Source: PALSA-505 sp036495485 (GTDB lineage: Bacteria; Actinomycetota; Actinomycetes; Streptosporangiales; Streptosporangiaceae). From it: DNA of 8,477 nt. This document shows, one piece after another, positions 1-6,162 of the stretch (its first letter is position 1; each line of letters begins with the position of its first letter). The position numbers and the translations under genes are program-made. The stretch lies in assembly GCA_036495485.1 (NCBI GenBank), contig DASXMU010000101.1, positions 1-8,477 on the forward strand, given 5' to 3'. The notes under the pieces are model-generated. The model worked only from the letters and a program-made list of their open reading frames with translations. It did not search any database and was not told the origin of the DNA.

Positions 1-1061
1 CCGTGGCGGTCGCGGAGCACCCAGTACTCCGCGCCCCAGAACAGGTAGGCCCACAGGCCGGGCGTCCGGCCGCCGTCCAGGCACTGGTTGTAGTTGCTGA
101 TCACGTGCTCGGGCAGGCAGGAGTACATGGCACCGCCGCGCGGGTCCGGCGGAGTGGTCACGGCCTCCCAGGGCTCGGCCTGGCCTTCGGCGATCATGAG
201 CTTGCGGCCGGTTTCGCGGGCCCAGCGGCCCAGCGCGGCGCGGTGGCGCCGCTGCCCCAGGCTCGCGCTTCCGTTCAGGTAGAAGCTGACCGGCCCGGCG
301 CTGGCCAGGGCGTGGCGTGGATAGAAGTCGATGCCCACGATGTCGGCGTACCGCTGGGCCACGGCCATGGAGTCGCCCTGGTCCCGGGTGCGCCACCGCT
401 GCTGCAGCCGCACCGCCAGCGAGGTCGCCAGGAAGCCGTTCATCACCACCGGCCTGGCCGGGTCGGCCGCGCGGAGCGCCTCGACCTCGGCCTGGGCGAA
501 CTCCCCGGACAGGCGCCAGGAGTGCTCCATGCCGAGCGGATCGGCGGCCTCGTGCTCCACCTGCCACGCGACGATCGCCTCGCGGCCGGCGTACCGGGCG
601 ACCAGCCTGCCGATGAACGCGGTCGCGGCGTCTAGCAGGGCGCGCCGCTCGTGCGGGCGGACCAGCGAGCCTTCCTTGAGCGGCTCGGCAAGGTGGTGGC
701 TGGGCACGAAGAACTCGGGGTAGCCGAAGGACTTGACCGCGCCGACACAGACGATGATCTGCTTGCCCGCTCGTTCGGCGGCGTCGATCTGGCGGTCCAG
801 CTCGGCCGGGTCGAACACGCCCGGCCCGGACTCGATCTGGTTCCAGTAGGCGGCGAGCCGGACGATGTGACAGGGGTAGGCGAGCAGCGTGCCGAGCGTC
901 TGTACCGGATCCAGGCCCAGTGCCCTCGCCTGGAGCGGGCGGAAGCTGAAGCCGAGCAGGGTGCCGCCGCGCGGCTCGACGGGGAGCTCGCTCCATCGGC
1001 TGGTCAGCGGCCTGGCCGGGCGGGCGACGCGGAACTCCGGGATCAGGCGGGGGTCAGGCAT
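1..1061 (-). CDS. Clan GH-A-like glycoside hydrolase (beta-galactosidase-like TIM barrel), C-terminus cut by window edge
   Basis: 353 codons are visible from an ATG at 1061; the frame is still open at base 1, so the gene is partial. The protein looks like a retaining glycosidase with a TIM barrel (GH42/GH35/GH5-like). An early strand reads RLAAYWNQIE, followed by GVFD and a helix ending KQIIVCVG. The putative acid/base is Glu171 in WQVEHE (166-171) and the putative nucleophile is Glu292 in MIAEGQAEPWE; the 121-residue spacing suits clan GH-A. A later LFWGAEYW stretch resembles the barrel end. The residue before the acid/base is His rather than the clan's usual Asn. No signal peptide is seen at the N-terminus, so a cytoplasmic enzyme is likely. 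Its ATG lies inside the end of the upstream glycosyltransferase gene (8-bp overlap, GGAG just upstream), so translation is probably coupled. The substrate is unknown; a beta-galactoside or glucoside is a family-based guess. Confidence 0.82.
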   Translation of the reverse strand, partial: MPDPRLIPEFRVARPARPLTSRWSELPVEPRGGTLLGFSFRPLQARALGLDPVQTLGTLLAYPCHIVRLAAYWNQIESGPGVFDPAELDRQIDAAERAGKQIIVCVGAVKSFGYPEFFVPSHHLAEPLKEGSLVRPHERRALLDAATAFIGRLVARYAGREAIVAWQVEHEAADPLGMEHSWRLSGEFAQAEVEALRAADPARPVVMNGFLATSLAVRLQQRWRTRDQGDSMAVAQRYADIVGIDFYPRHALASAGPVSFYLNGSASLGQRRHRAALGRWARETGRKLMIAEGQAEPWEAVTTPPDPRGGAMYSCLPEHVISNYNQCLDGGRTPGLWAYLFWGAEYWVLRDRH

Positions 1062-2463
1062 GGCTGGCTCCGGCTCCGGGTGCCCCCACCGGCACCGGGG
1101 GGCCGGCCGGTCTCGCGGGAAGGCCCGTGCTGCCCTGGGCAGCCGATGCGTGGCTGCCCGGCGGGGTGAACCCGGCTAGCCTGGCCGGCCCGGCCTGCTC
1201 GGTTAGCTCAGCCAGCCCGGCCGGGTCGGTCAGCCCGGTTAGCTCAGCCATTTCGGCCGGCCCGGCCGACTCGGTTAGCTCAGCCGACTCGGTCAGCTCG
1301 GCCATCTCGGTCAGCTCGGCGAGCTGGGTCGCGATCATGGTCGCGGCGGCCGGGCGGCCCAGGCGGGCTGACGCGGCGCGCATGGCCTCCAGAGCACCCG
1401 GGCTGGTGCGCAGCCTGCCCACCTCGGCGGCCAGCCGGCGCGCGCCCCGTACGTAGCTGCCCGCACCCGCAGCAGCGACGAAGGCCGCGTTGCCTCGTTC
1501 CTGGCCCGGCAGCTGCGAGGTGAGCAGCAGCGGCACGCCGCAGCAGGTGGCCTCCGCGATCATGCCGGGCCCGGCCTTACCCACCAGCACATCGGCGCAG
1601 CGCAGCCAGGCGGCCATGTCATCGACGAAGCCGCGCACGGTCAGCCGCCCACCGCAGCGCTCAGCCAGCCGGTCCAGCCTGCGGCGCAGCCGCCGGTTGC
1701 GGCCGCAGATCGCGACCACCTGCACGTCGTCGAACCGCCGGAGCAGGGCTTTGGCCGATCGGGCCAGGCCGCCGCAGCCCTCGCCGCCCCCGGTGAGCAG
1801 GACGAGAAACCGGCCGTTCGGCACGCCGAGCGACCAGCCCAGCGCCGCGCGCTCCCGCGCCCCCGCCGGGCCCTGCCGGAACGCCGCCGCCACCGGCAGC
1901 CCGGCCTGGGCTGGCCGGCTGGCCGGTGGCCGCCAGCGGCGGCCAGCCTCGGCGGTCGGCAGGAACAGGATGTCGGCCGGGCCGCCGCGCCAGGAGGCGT
2001 GTGGCGTGATCAGATCGGTGATCACGGTGGCCACGGGAGTGGCGGGGGCCTGCCGCTGGCGGGCCGCGACGGCAGCGGCGCCGGTGAACGGGTGCAGCGA
2101 CACGATGGCGGCGGGCCGGTGGCGCCGCACCGCCTCGGCGACCGGCCGCCGGGCCGGCCGGAGCAGCGTCGCCTGCAGCAGCCGTATCGCGGCGGGGGAG
2201 TTGGTGCAGTGCCAGGCCGCGCCCCACAGCCAGGGGGCCAGCCGCACCGAGGGGCCATAGAGCCCGCAGATCCAGCGCAGTGGCCGGGCGCTGCCCGGAC
2301 CGCCGAGCGGGTCACACAGCACCGGCGCGAACCGGCCCGGATACAGCCTGCCGAGCTCCTCACCGATCGCCCGCGCCGCCGCCCGGTGCCCGCCGCCGGT
2401 ATCGGCCACGAGGAACAGCAACGGCACAGGGGCACGGGATCGGTCCACCGCCCCATCGTCCAT
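1054..2463 (-). CDS. MGDG synthase/MurG-like glycosyltransferase (GT28-type) with repetitive C-terminal tail
   Basis: 469 residues. The fold is GT-B, as in monogalactosyl- or processive glucosyl-diacylglycerol synthases, which move a sugar from a UDP-sugar to a lipid at the inner membrane face. Visible family motifs are TGGGHRAAARAI (22-33), VITDLITPHASW (147-158), a Gly-rich LLTGGGEGCGG (222-232), then GFVDDM and DVLVGKAGPGMIAEA around Lys296, and PGQERGN (Gln321). The last two match the nucleotide-sugar binding part of the family. I chose the ATG at 2463 because GGAGGA lies 10 nt upstream; a TTG at 2493 would add ten residues of a duplicated stretch and has no better signal. After about residue 380 the protein becomes an Ala/Glu/Leu/Thr/Pro-rich tail containing eight hexapeptide repeats, not part of the catalytic fold. 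The stop overlaps the start of the hydrolase gene. Acceptor and sugar donor cannot be read from sequence. Confidence 0.88.
   Translation of the reverse strand: MDDGAVDRSRAPVPLLFLVADTGGGHRAAARAIGEELGRLYPGRFAPVLCDPLGGPGSARPLRWICGLYGPSVRLAPWLWGAAWHCTNSPAAIRLLQATLLRPARRPVAEAVRRHRPAAIVSLHPFTGAAAVAARQRQAPATPVATVITDLITPHASWRGGPADILFLPTAEAGRRWRPPASRPAQAGLPVAAAFRQGPAGARERAALGWSLGVPNGRFLVLLTGGGEGCGGLARSAKALLRRFDDVQVVAICGRNRRLRRRLDRLAERCGGRLTVRGFVDDMAAWLRCADVLVGKAGPGMIAEATCCGVPLLLTSQLPGQERGNAAFVAAAGAGSYVRGARRLAAEVGRLRTSPGALEAMRAASARLGRPAAATMIATQLAELTEMAELTESAELTESAGPAEMAELTGLTDPAGLAELTEQAGPARLAGFTPPGSHASAAQGSTGLPARPAGPPVPVGAPGAGASHA
1177..1320 (-). repeat. Eight in-frame 18-bp tandem repeats in the glycosyltransferase tail
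   Basis: Read on the minus strand from 1320, eight consecutive 18-bp units encode AELTEM, AELTES, AELTES, AGPAEM, AELTGL, TDPAGL, AELTEQ and AGPARL, with a degenerate AGFTPP after them. Four units share GCTGAGCTAACC or GCCGAGCTGACC followed by GAG. Several use the codons GCT and CTA, which are uncommon in such GC-rich genes, so the units look copied from one another rather than selected individually. Because the period is a multiple of three, copy-number change would lengthen or shorten the tail without a frameshift. Confidence 0.93.
2434..2463 (-). repeat. Short imperfect 15-bp duplication at the glycosyltransferase start
   Basis: Around the start, two adjacent 15-bp copies on the minus strand (GACGATAGGGCGATG then GACGATGGGGCGGTG, spanning about 2475-2446) encode DDRAM and DDGAV, and a further GAC follows. 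The first copy carries the preferred ATG start (2463) and the second an in-frame GTG. The duplication therefore creates two possible starts close together. It is short, and its effect is inferred only. Confidence 0.55.
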
Positions 2464-2549
2464 CGCCCTATCGTCCTCCAACGGCGGCGGCAATGTCGTC
2501 CAGCCACCGGTGTAACCCGCCCGACGCCACCCGGACGACGCGGCCGGCC

Positions 2550-2587
2550 CCTCGCTACTCCCGCGGTAGCGCGCCTCACTACTCCCG
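2550..2587. repeat. Direct and inverted repeat upstream of the glycosyltransferase gene
   Basis: CCTCGCTACTCCCG (2550-2563) recurs as CCTCACTACTCCCG (2574-2587), 13 of 14 bases identical and 24 bp apart start to start. Overlapping it, CGCTAC (2553-2558) and GTAGCG (2566-2571) form an inverted repeat with a 7-bp spacer. It lies 87-124 bp upstream of the glycosyltransferase start, so it may be a regulator site for that promoter. I see no clear -10/-35 pair. The rest of the gap between the glycosyltransferase and exporter genes holds only the hairpin described separately. Confidence 0.4.
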
Positions 2588-2620
2588 GCGGGGGCAGCAG
2601 GGCCACCGGCCTTCGACGGT

Positions 2621-2658
2621 CAGGGCCCGCCTGCGGTGGGGAGCGCAGGCGGGCCCTG
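2621..2658 (-). terminator. Strong hairpin terminator of the MFS exporter gene
   Basis: CAGGGCCCGCCTGCG (2621-2635) and its exact reverse complement (2644-2658) form a perfect 15-bp, GC-rich stem with an 8-base loop. It begins 13 bases after the exporter stop codon. No T-run follows in the direction of exporter transcription, as in many actinobacterial terminators. It should insulate the exporter from the downstream glycosyltransferase gene on the same strand. Confidence 0.8.
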
Positions 2659-2671
2659 GGGTCATGAGCGG

Positions 2672-4258
2672 TTAGAAGTGCGCGGCGGGCGGCTCCGGCA
2701 CCGCCTCGGGCTCGACGGCACCGAGTGCCGCAGCCCGGACGGGAGCGGGAGCGGCGGGGGACTGCCAGCGGGTGAGCGGTCCCCAGCGCAGCAGCGTCCC
2801 GCAGACCACCGCGCCGCCGGCGAAGATGGCCGCCGCCCACCAGAAGGCCGTGTGGTACCCGTGCACCAGGGCGAGCCCCAGCAGTTGCGAGCTCGGCCGG
2901 CCGTTCACCAGGTTGCCCGGGGTGGCGATGTTCGCGGTTACGTAGTGCACGGTCGCGCTGGCCGCCAGCGTGTTCAGCAGCGAGGTGCCGATCGAGCCGC
3001 CGATCTGCTGCCCGGTGTTGATGGTGGCCGATGCAACGCCGGCGTCGCCGGGAGCCACGCCGAACGTGCCGGTGTTCATCGACGGGGCAATCGTGAGCCC
3101 GAAGCCCGCACCCGTCACCAGCAGCGGCCCGAGCACCGAGGCGGCATACCCGGAGTGCACGCCGATCCTGGTGAGCCAGACCAGGCTGACCGCTGCCAGC
3201 ACCATTCCCGTGGCCACCAGCGGCTTTGGCCCGAGCCGCGGGATCAGCACGATGTTGGAAAGGTTGGCGAACACCACCACCATGCCGATCATCGGCAGGA
3301 ACGCGAGGCCGGTGACGACGGGGGAGAAGTGCAGGGTCAGCTGCAGGTAGTAGGTGAGGAACAGGAAGATGCCGAACATGCCCGCGCCGAGCACCAGCAC
3401 GGCCAGGTAGGCGCCGCCGCGGTTGCGGTCGAGGACGACCCTGGGCGGCAGCAGCGGGCTGGCCGCCCTGATCTGCCGGAGCCAGAACACCGGCAGCAGG
3501 GCCACGCCCGCGGCCAGGAACCCGTAGGTGGACGGCGTGTGCCAGTTGTGGCTCGCGGCGTTGGAGAAGCCGTAGACCAGGCAGAACATCGAGGCCGAGA
3601 CGAGGAAGACGCCGGGCAGGTCGAGGCGGGGACGCTGGTGCGCGGGGACTCGCTTGAGCAGCAGCGCGCCGCCGATGGCCGCGATTCCGGCGAAGAACAG
3701 GTTGACATACAGGCACCAGCGCCAGGACAGGTACTCGGTCAGGATCCCGCCGAGCAGCAACCCGACCGCGCCGCCGCCACCGGCGATGGCGCCATAGATG
3801 CCGAACGCCTTGCCGCGCTCCTTCGGGTCGCTGAACGTGGTGGTGAGCAGCGACAGGGCGGCCGGTGCGAGCAAGGCGCCGAATACTCCCTGACAGGCCC
3901 GCGCGGCGACCAGCATGCTGAAGTTCGTCGCGGCACCGCCGACCGCGGAGGCGGCGGCAAAGCCGATCAGCCCGCTGAGAAAGGTGATCTTGCGCCCGAT
4001 CAGGTCGCCAAGCCGCCCGCCGAACAGCAACAGGCTGCCGAACGCGAGCGCGTAGGCGGTCACCACCCACTGCCGGTCCACGGTGCTGAACCCCAGGGCC
4101 CGCTGCGCCGACGGCAGCGCGATGTTCACAATCGTGGCGTCGAGGACGACCATCAGCTGGGCCGTGCCGACGACGGCGAGGATCAGCCACCGCCGGGGGT
4201 CGGCAGCCTGGCTGTTTCCGCTCGTCGGGAGTCCATTGGTTCCACGTGCAGCAGGCAT
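2672..4258 (-). CDS. MFS drug exporter, DHA2 (EmrB/QacA-like, 14 TM) family
   Basis: 528 residues, the usual size for 14-helix proton-driven multidrug exporters of the cytoplasmic membrane. TM1 (about 25-45) carries the family motif VVLDATIVNIALP with Asp40. Motif A is GGRLGDLIGRK (80-90), motif B starts at Arg120 (RACQGVFGALLAP), and a motif-C-like Gly-rich stretch lies at about 156-171 (GGGGAVGLLLGG) but lacks the usual Pro. Later, SATINTGQQIGGSIGTSLLNT is typical of the C-terminal half. The start is the ATG at 4258: AGGTGGGG lies a few bases upstream and the protein then begins just before TM1; the frame is open further upstream, but that part is antisense to tetR. The last 30 residues are an Ala/Pro/Glu-rich cytoplasmic tail. 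The gene is divergent from a TetR regulator, which suggests local repression and induction by the exported compound. The substrate is unknown. Confidence 0.92.
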   Translation of the reverse strand: MPAARGTNGLPTSGNSQAADPRRWLILAVVGTAQLMVVLDATIVNIALPSAQRALGFSTVDRQWVVTAYALAFGSLLLFGGRLGDLIGRKITFLSGLIGFAAASAVGGAATNFSMLVAARACQGVFGALLAPAALSLLTTTFSDPKERGKAFGIYGAIAGGGGAVGLLLGGILTEYLSWRWCLYVNLFFAGIAAIGGALLLKRVPAHQRPRLDLPGVFLVSASMFCLVYGFSNAASHNWHTPSTYGFLAAGVALLPVFWLRQIRAASPLLPPRVVLDRNRGGAYLAVLVLGAGMFGIFLFLTYYLQLTLHFSPVVTGLAFLPMIGMVVVFANLSNIVLIPRLGPKPLVATGMVLAAVSLVWLTRIGVHSGYAASVLGPLLVTGAGFGLTIAPSMNTGTFGVAPGDAGVASATINTGQQIGGSIGTSLLNTLAASATVHYVTANIATPGNLVNGRPSSQLLGLALVHGYHTAFWWAAAIFAGGAVVCGTLLRWGPLTRWQSPAAPAPVRAAALGAVEPEAVPEPPAAHF

Positions 4259-4354
4259 CGTTCCCCACCTATCTGGAGGAGGTATCTCCGCTTTGGAAGG
4301 TACACTAAGGTAAGTGGAGGCGCAACCTCCAGAACGACTCCGATCGGAGAAATG
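4259..4354. promoter_or_regulatory. Divergent promoter/operator region between exporter and tetR
   Basis: This 96-bp gap must hold promoters for both genes. Related motifs recur about every 20-21 bp, two helical turns: TGGAGG at 4274, TGGAAGG at 4294, TGGAGG at 4315, the last paired with CCTCCA at 4326-4331 as a 6-5-6 inverted repeat. A perfect 12-bp palindrome CTCCGATCGGAG (4338-4349) overlaps the tetR ribosome binding site. AAGGTA is also directly repeated (4297, 4307). TetR dimers bind such palindromes, so autorepression plus exporter repression is likely. On the plus strand, TACACT (4301-4306) could be a -10 for tetR; for the exporter a weak minus-strand TTAGTG-N16-GATACC pair is possible. 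Which element is the true operator is inference. Confidence 0.6.
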
Positions 4355-5023
4355 ATGACCCGCCTGCAGGAGCCCGCAGCAGCCCGCCCGCTGCGCAAGG
4401 ACGCCGAGCGGAACCGGCAACGGATCCTGCGGGCGGCGGCCGAGGTGTTCACCACCCGGGGGCTGCAGACCAGCCTCGACGACGTCGCCCGGCACGCCGG
4501 GGTCGGCGTGGGCACCGTCTACCGGCGGTTTCCCGACAAGAATGCGCTGGTGGACGCGCTGTTCGAGGAACGGCTCCAGCAGATCGTCGGCCTGGCCGAA
4601 CAGGCGTGGGGCGAGCCCGATTCGTGGGTCGCGCTGGCGACCTTCCTCGAGAAGGCAGGAGAACTGCTAGCGGCCGACCGTGGCCTGCGGGAGATCCTGA
4701 TGTTCGCCACCTATGGCCGGGACCGGATCGCGACCGCCAAGGGCCAGATGCAGCCTGCCGTCACCAAGCTGGTGGCGCGCGCCCAGCAGGATGGAAAGCT
4801 GCGCGCCGATGTCGAGCCCACCGATTTCCCGTTCGTCGAGTTCATGCTCACCGCGGCAGCCGAGTACGGCGATCGCATCCAGCCCGGAATCTGGCGCAGG
4901 TACCTCACGATCATCCTCGACGGGCTGCGGCCACGGCGGGATACGGTCACCCCGCTGCCGGTGCCAGCGCTGACCCCGGACCAGATGCTCGACGTGATGC
5001 GCTCGATCCCGCGCCGTCACTGA
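4355..5023 (+). CDS. TetR/AcrR family transcriptional regulator
   Basis: 222 residues, typical TetR length. The N-terminal DNA-binding domain spans about residues 14-66: RKDAERNRQRILRAAAEVF forms the first helices, then TSLDDVARHAGVGVGTVYRRF (40-59) is the helix-turn-helix, followed by DKNALVDAL. The remainder is an all-helical ligand/dimer domain with no recognisable specificity. Two tandem ATGs (4352, 4355) are possible; GGAG at 4346-4349 is 5 nt from the second but only 2 nt from the first, so I chose 4355. It is divergent from the DHA2 exporter and probably represses both that gene and itself, releasing DNA on binding the exporter's substrate. Its stop codon overlaps that of the convergent dehydrogenase gene. 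The family is certain; the target is inferred from position. Confidence 0.93.
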   Translation: MTRLQEPAAARPLRKDAERNRQRILRAAAEVFTTRGLQTSLDDVARHAGVGVGTVYRRFPDKNALVDALFEERLQQIVGLAEQAWGEPDSWVALATFLEKAGELLAADRGLREILMFATYGRDRIATAKGQMQPAVTKLVARAQQDGKLRADVEPTDFPFVEFMLTAAAEYGDRIQPGIWRRYLTIILDGLRPRRDTVTPLPVPALTPDQMLDVMRSIPRRH

Positions 5024-5025
5024 CG
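5015..5025. other. Tail-to-tail stop overlap of tetR and the dehydrogenase gene
   Basis: CGTCA-C-TGACG (5015-5025) is a palindrome that supplies a TGA stop to each strand: 5021-5023 for tetR and 5019-5017 for the dehydrogenase gene. The coding regions overlap by 7 bp. No hairpin terminator is visible between them, so convergent transcripts may run into each other unless they end further inside the opposite gene. Confidence 0.9.
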
Positions 5026-6000
5026 CGGTTCGACGATCACCTTGAGCCCCTCCCGGCGGGCGGCCGTGCCGAACGCGGCGGCGGTCCCGGTCAGCGGCAT
5101 CCCATGGGTCACCAGCGCACCCAGATCCACCACGCCGGACGCGGCCAGCGCGATCGCCCGCGGATAGGCGTCGTTCATCCGCCGCGACAGCGCGATCGTC
5201 AGGCCCTTGCGGCGGGCAACCGACGCGCTGAAGCTCGTCCGGTCGCCACCGGGGATGCCCACCAGCACGACCCGCCCACCCGGCTTGGCCGCGGACATCG
5301 CCGCGTCCACGGCCTCATCGGTGCCCGCGACCTCAAAGGCCGTGTCGACACCGGCCAGGACCAGCCGGTCGTGCGGGCCGCCCAGATCCGCGCCCAGGTT
5401 CACCGCCGCCTCCAGCCGGTGCGCCAGCGGGTCGGCGGCGATGACCGGGTCCGCTCCGGCTGCCAGCAGGAGCTGGATGAGCAGCAGCCCGATCGGGCCG
5501 CAGCCGATCACCGCCGCGCTGCCGCCGAGCCGCAGGTGGCCAAGGTCCACGGCGTGCAGCGCGACGCCGAGCGGTTCGAGCAGCGCCCCGTCGGCGTCCG
5601 AGAGGGACTCGGGCAGCTCGTGCAGCAGCTCCGTGGGCCAGGCCAGGAACTCCCGGAGGCCGCCATCGGTGCCGCCGTGCCCGGCGAACCTCACCTGCGG
5701 GCACAGGTTCCGCTGCCCACGGTGGCACTGGGCGCAGTGCTCGCAGGGGATGGCCGGGTCGACGGCCACCCGCAGCCCACGCCGCGGCCCGTCGGCGATG
5801 ACCCCGGCCATCTCGTGGCCGAGCACGAGCGGCTGGCTGAGCCTGGCATCCCCGATCCCGGCCTCGTCCCACCAGTGCAGGTCGGAGCCGCAGATGCCGA
5901 CCGCGCTGACCCGCACCAGGCTCTGCCCTGGCCCGGCCTCCGGCACCGGCTCCCGCTCCAGCCTGATGTCACCCGTTCCATGCAGCCTCGCCGCCAGCAT
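5017..6000 (-). CDS. Zinc-dependent medium-chain dehydrogenase (polyol/L-threonine-type)
   Basis: 327 residues. Oxidises a secondary alcohol, or the reverse, with NAD(P). Catalytic zinc ligands are seen as Cys37 in GICGSDLHWW and His62-Glu63 in GHEMAG, with a further Glu in ALLEPLGVALHAV. The structural zinc lobe is CEHCAQCHRGQRNLC (Cys86, 89, 92, 100). The cofactor-binding loop is VIGCGPIGLLL. ARRKGLTIALSRRM and YPRAIALAASG near the C-terminus resemble L-iditol/sorbitol dehydrogenases. I chose the ATG at 6000: MLAARLHGTGDIRLE is the normal beginning of the family and puts the catalytic Cys at its usual position near 37. A GTG at 6048 would add 16 residues with no family match; neither start has a good ribosome binding site. 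It is divergent from the trp leader, and no pathway partner is next to it, so the exact alcohol is unknown. Confidence 0.9.
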   Translation of the reverse strand: MLAARLHGTGDIRLEREPVPEAGPGQSLVRVSAVGICGSDLHWWDEAGIGDARLSQPLVLGHEMAGVIADGPRRGLRVAVDPAIPCEHCAQCHRGQRNLCPQVRFAGHGGTDGGLREFLAWPTELLHELPESLSDADGALLEPLGVALHAVDLGHLRLGGSAAVIGCGPIGLLLIQLLLAAGADPVIAADPLAHRLEAAVNLGADLGGPHDRLVLAGVDTAFEVAGTDEAVDAAMSAAKPGGRVVLVGIPGGDRTSFSASVARRKGLTIALSRRMNDAYPRAIALAASGVVDLGALVTHGMPLTGTAAAFGTAARREGLKVIVEPRQ

Positions 6001-6108
6001 CGTGGACTGCCGCAGGGTGAGGTTCCGGCGAATAGAGCGTGGCGTCACCCGTCCATCATGGCCGGCCCGGGGAGATCATCTGGGGTGGCGCGGGGCGGCC
6101 CGTGCCGC

Positions 6109-6120
6109 TAAGCTCGCACC
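6109..6120 (+). promoter_or_regulatory. Promoter -10 of the trp leader transcript
   Basis: TAAGCT (6109-6114) fits the actinobacterial -10 pattern TANNNT. It ends six bases before the GTG of the leader peptide, so transcription is expected to start at or next to that GTG. No ribosome binding site fits between them, which suggests a leaderless message. I see no convincing -35 box 16-18 bp upstream. Confidence 0.6.
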
Positions 6121-6162
6121 GTGCATGCGAACCATGACCTGCTCTGGTGGTGCCGCCTGTAG
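6121..6162 (+). CDS. trpL: Tryptophan leader peptide (MHANHDLLWWCRL)
   Basis: A 13-codon reading frame from GTG at 6121 to TAG at 6160-6162, with two adjacent tryptophan codons at 6145-6150. Its translation senses charged tRNA-Trp: a ribosome that stalls at Trp codons lets the antiterminator form downstream, while one that reaches the stop allows termination. The M-x-A-N/H start and the Trp run resemble known actinobacterial trp leaders (Corynebacterium, Streptomyces), though those usually have three Trp codons. The stop codon sits in the loop and 3' arm of the first hairpin, the right geometry for attenuation. Overlapping frames from ATG 6125 and 6134 contain no Trp codon. Initiation at the very 5' end of the message, without a ribosome binding site, is inferred from the -10 position. 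Confidence 0.8.
   Translation: MHANHDLLWWCRL

Noticed and set aside
1195..1248. GGTTAGCTCAGC segments resembling the D-arm of a tRNA
   Set aside because: The string recurs at the 18-bp period of the glycosyltransferase tail repeats, and there is no acceptor stem, anticodon arm or T-arm.
1177..1320. Repeat array considered as a CRISPR or minisatellite outside genes
   Set aside because: Units are contiguous without spacers and keep the glycosyltransferase reading frame.
1142..1326. Glycosyltransferase tail as a left-handed beta-helix (hexapeptide acyltransferase type)
   Set aside because: The beta-helix hexapeptide needs an aliphatic residue followed by Gly at fixed positions; AELTES/AGPAEM units do not match.
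2022..4268. Long minus-strand frame spanning the exporter and the glycosyltransferase start
   Set aside because: It is out of frame with both recognisable proteins, crosses the terminator hairpin, and shows no motif of its own.
2636..5023. Very long plus-strand open frame reading antisense through the exporter gene into tetR
   Set aside because: Only the last 222 codons show a protein family (TetR). The rest is charged, Gln/Gly/Arg-rich shadow sequence opposite a clear MFS gene, a normal effect of GC-rich codon use.
6001..6048. Extended dehydrogenase start at GTG 6048
   Set aside because: The additional 16 residues have no family counterpart, and the ATG at 6000 places the catalytic Cys at the usual residue of about 37. 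It cannot be excluded entirely.
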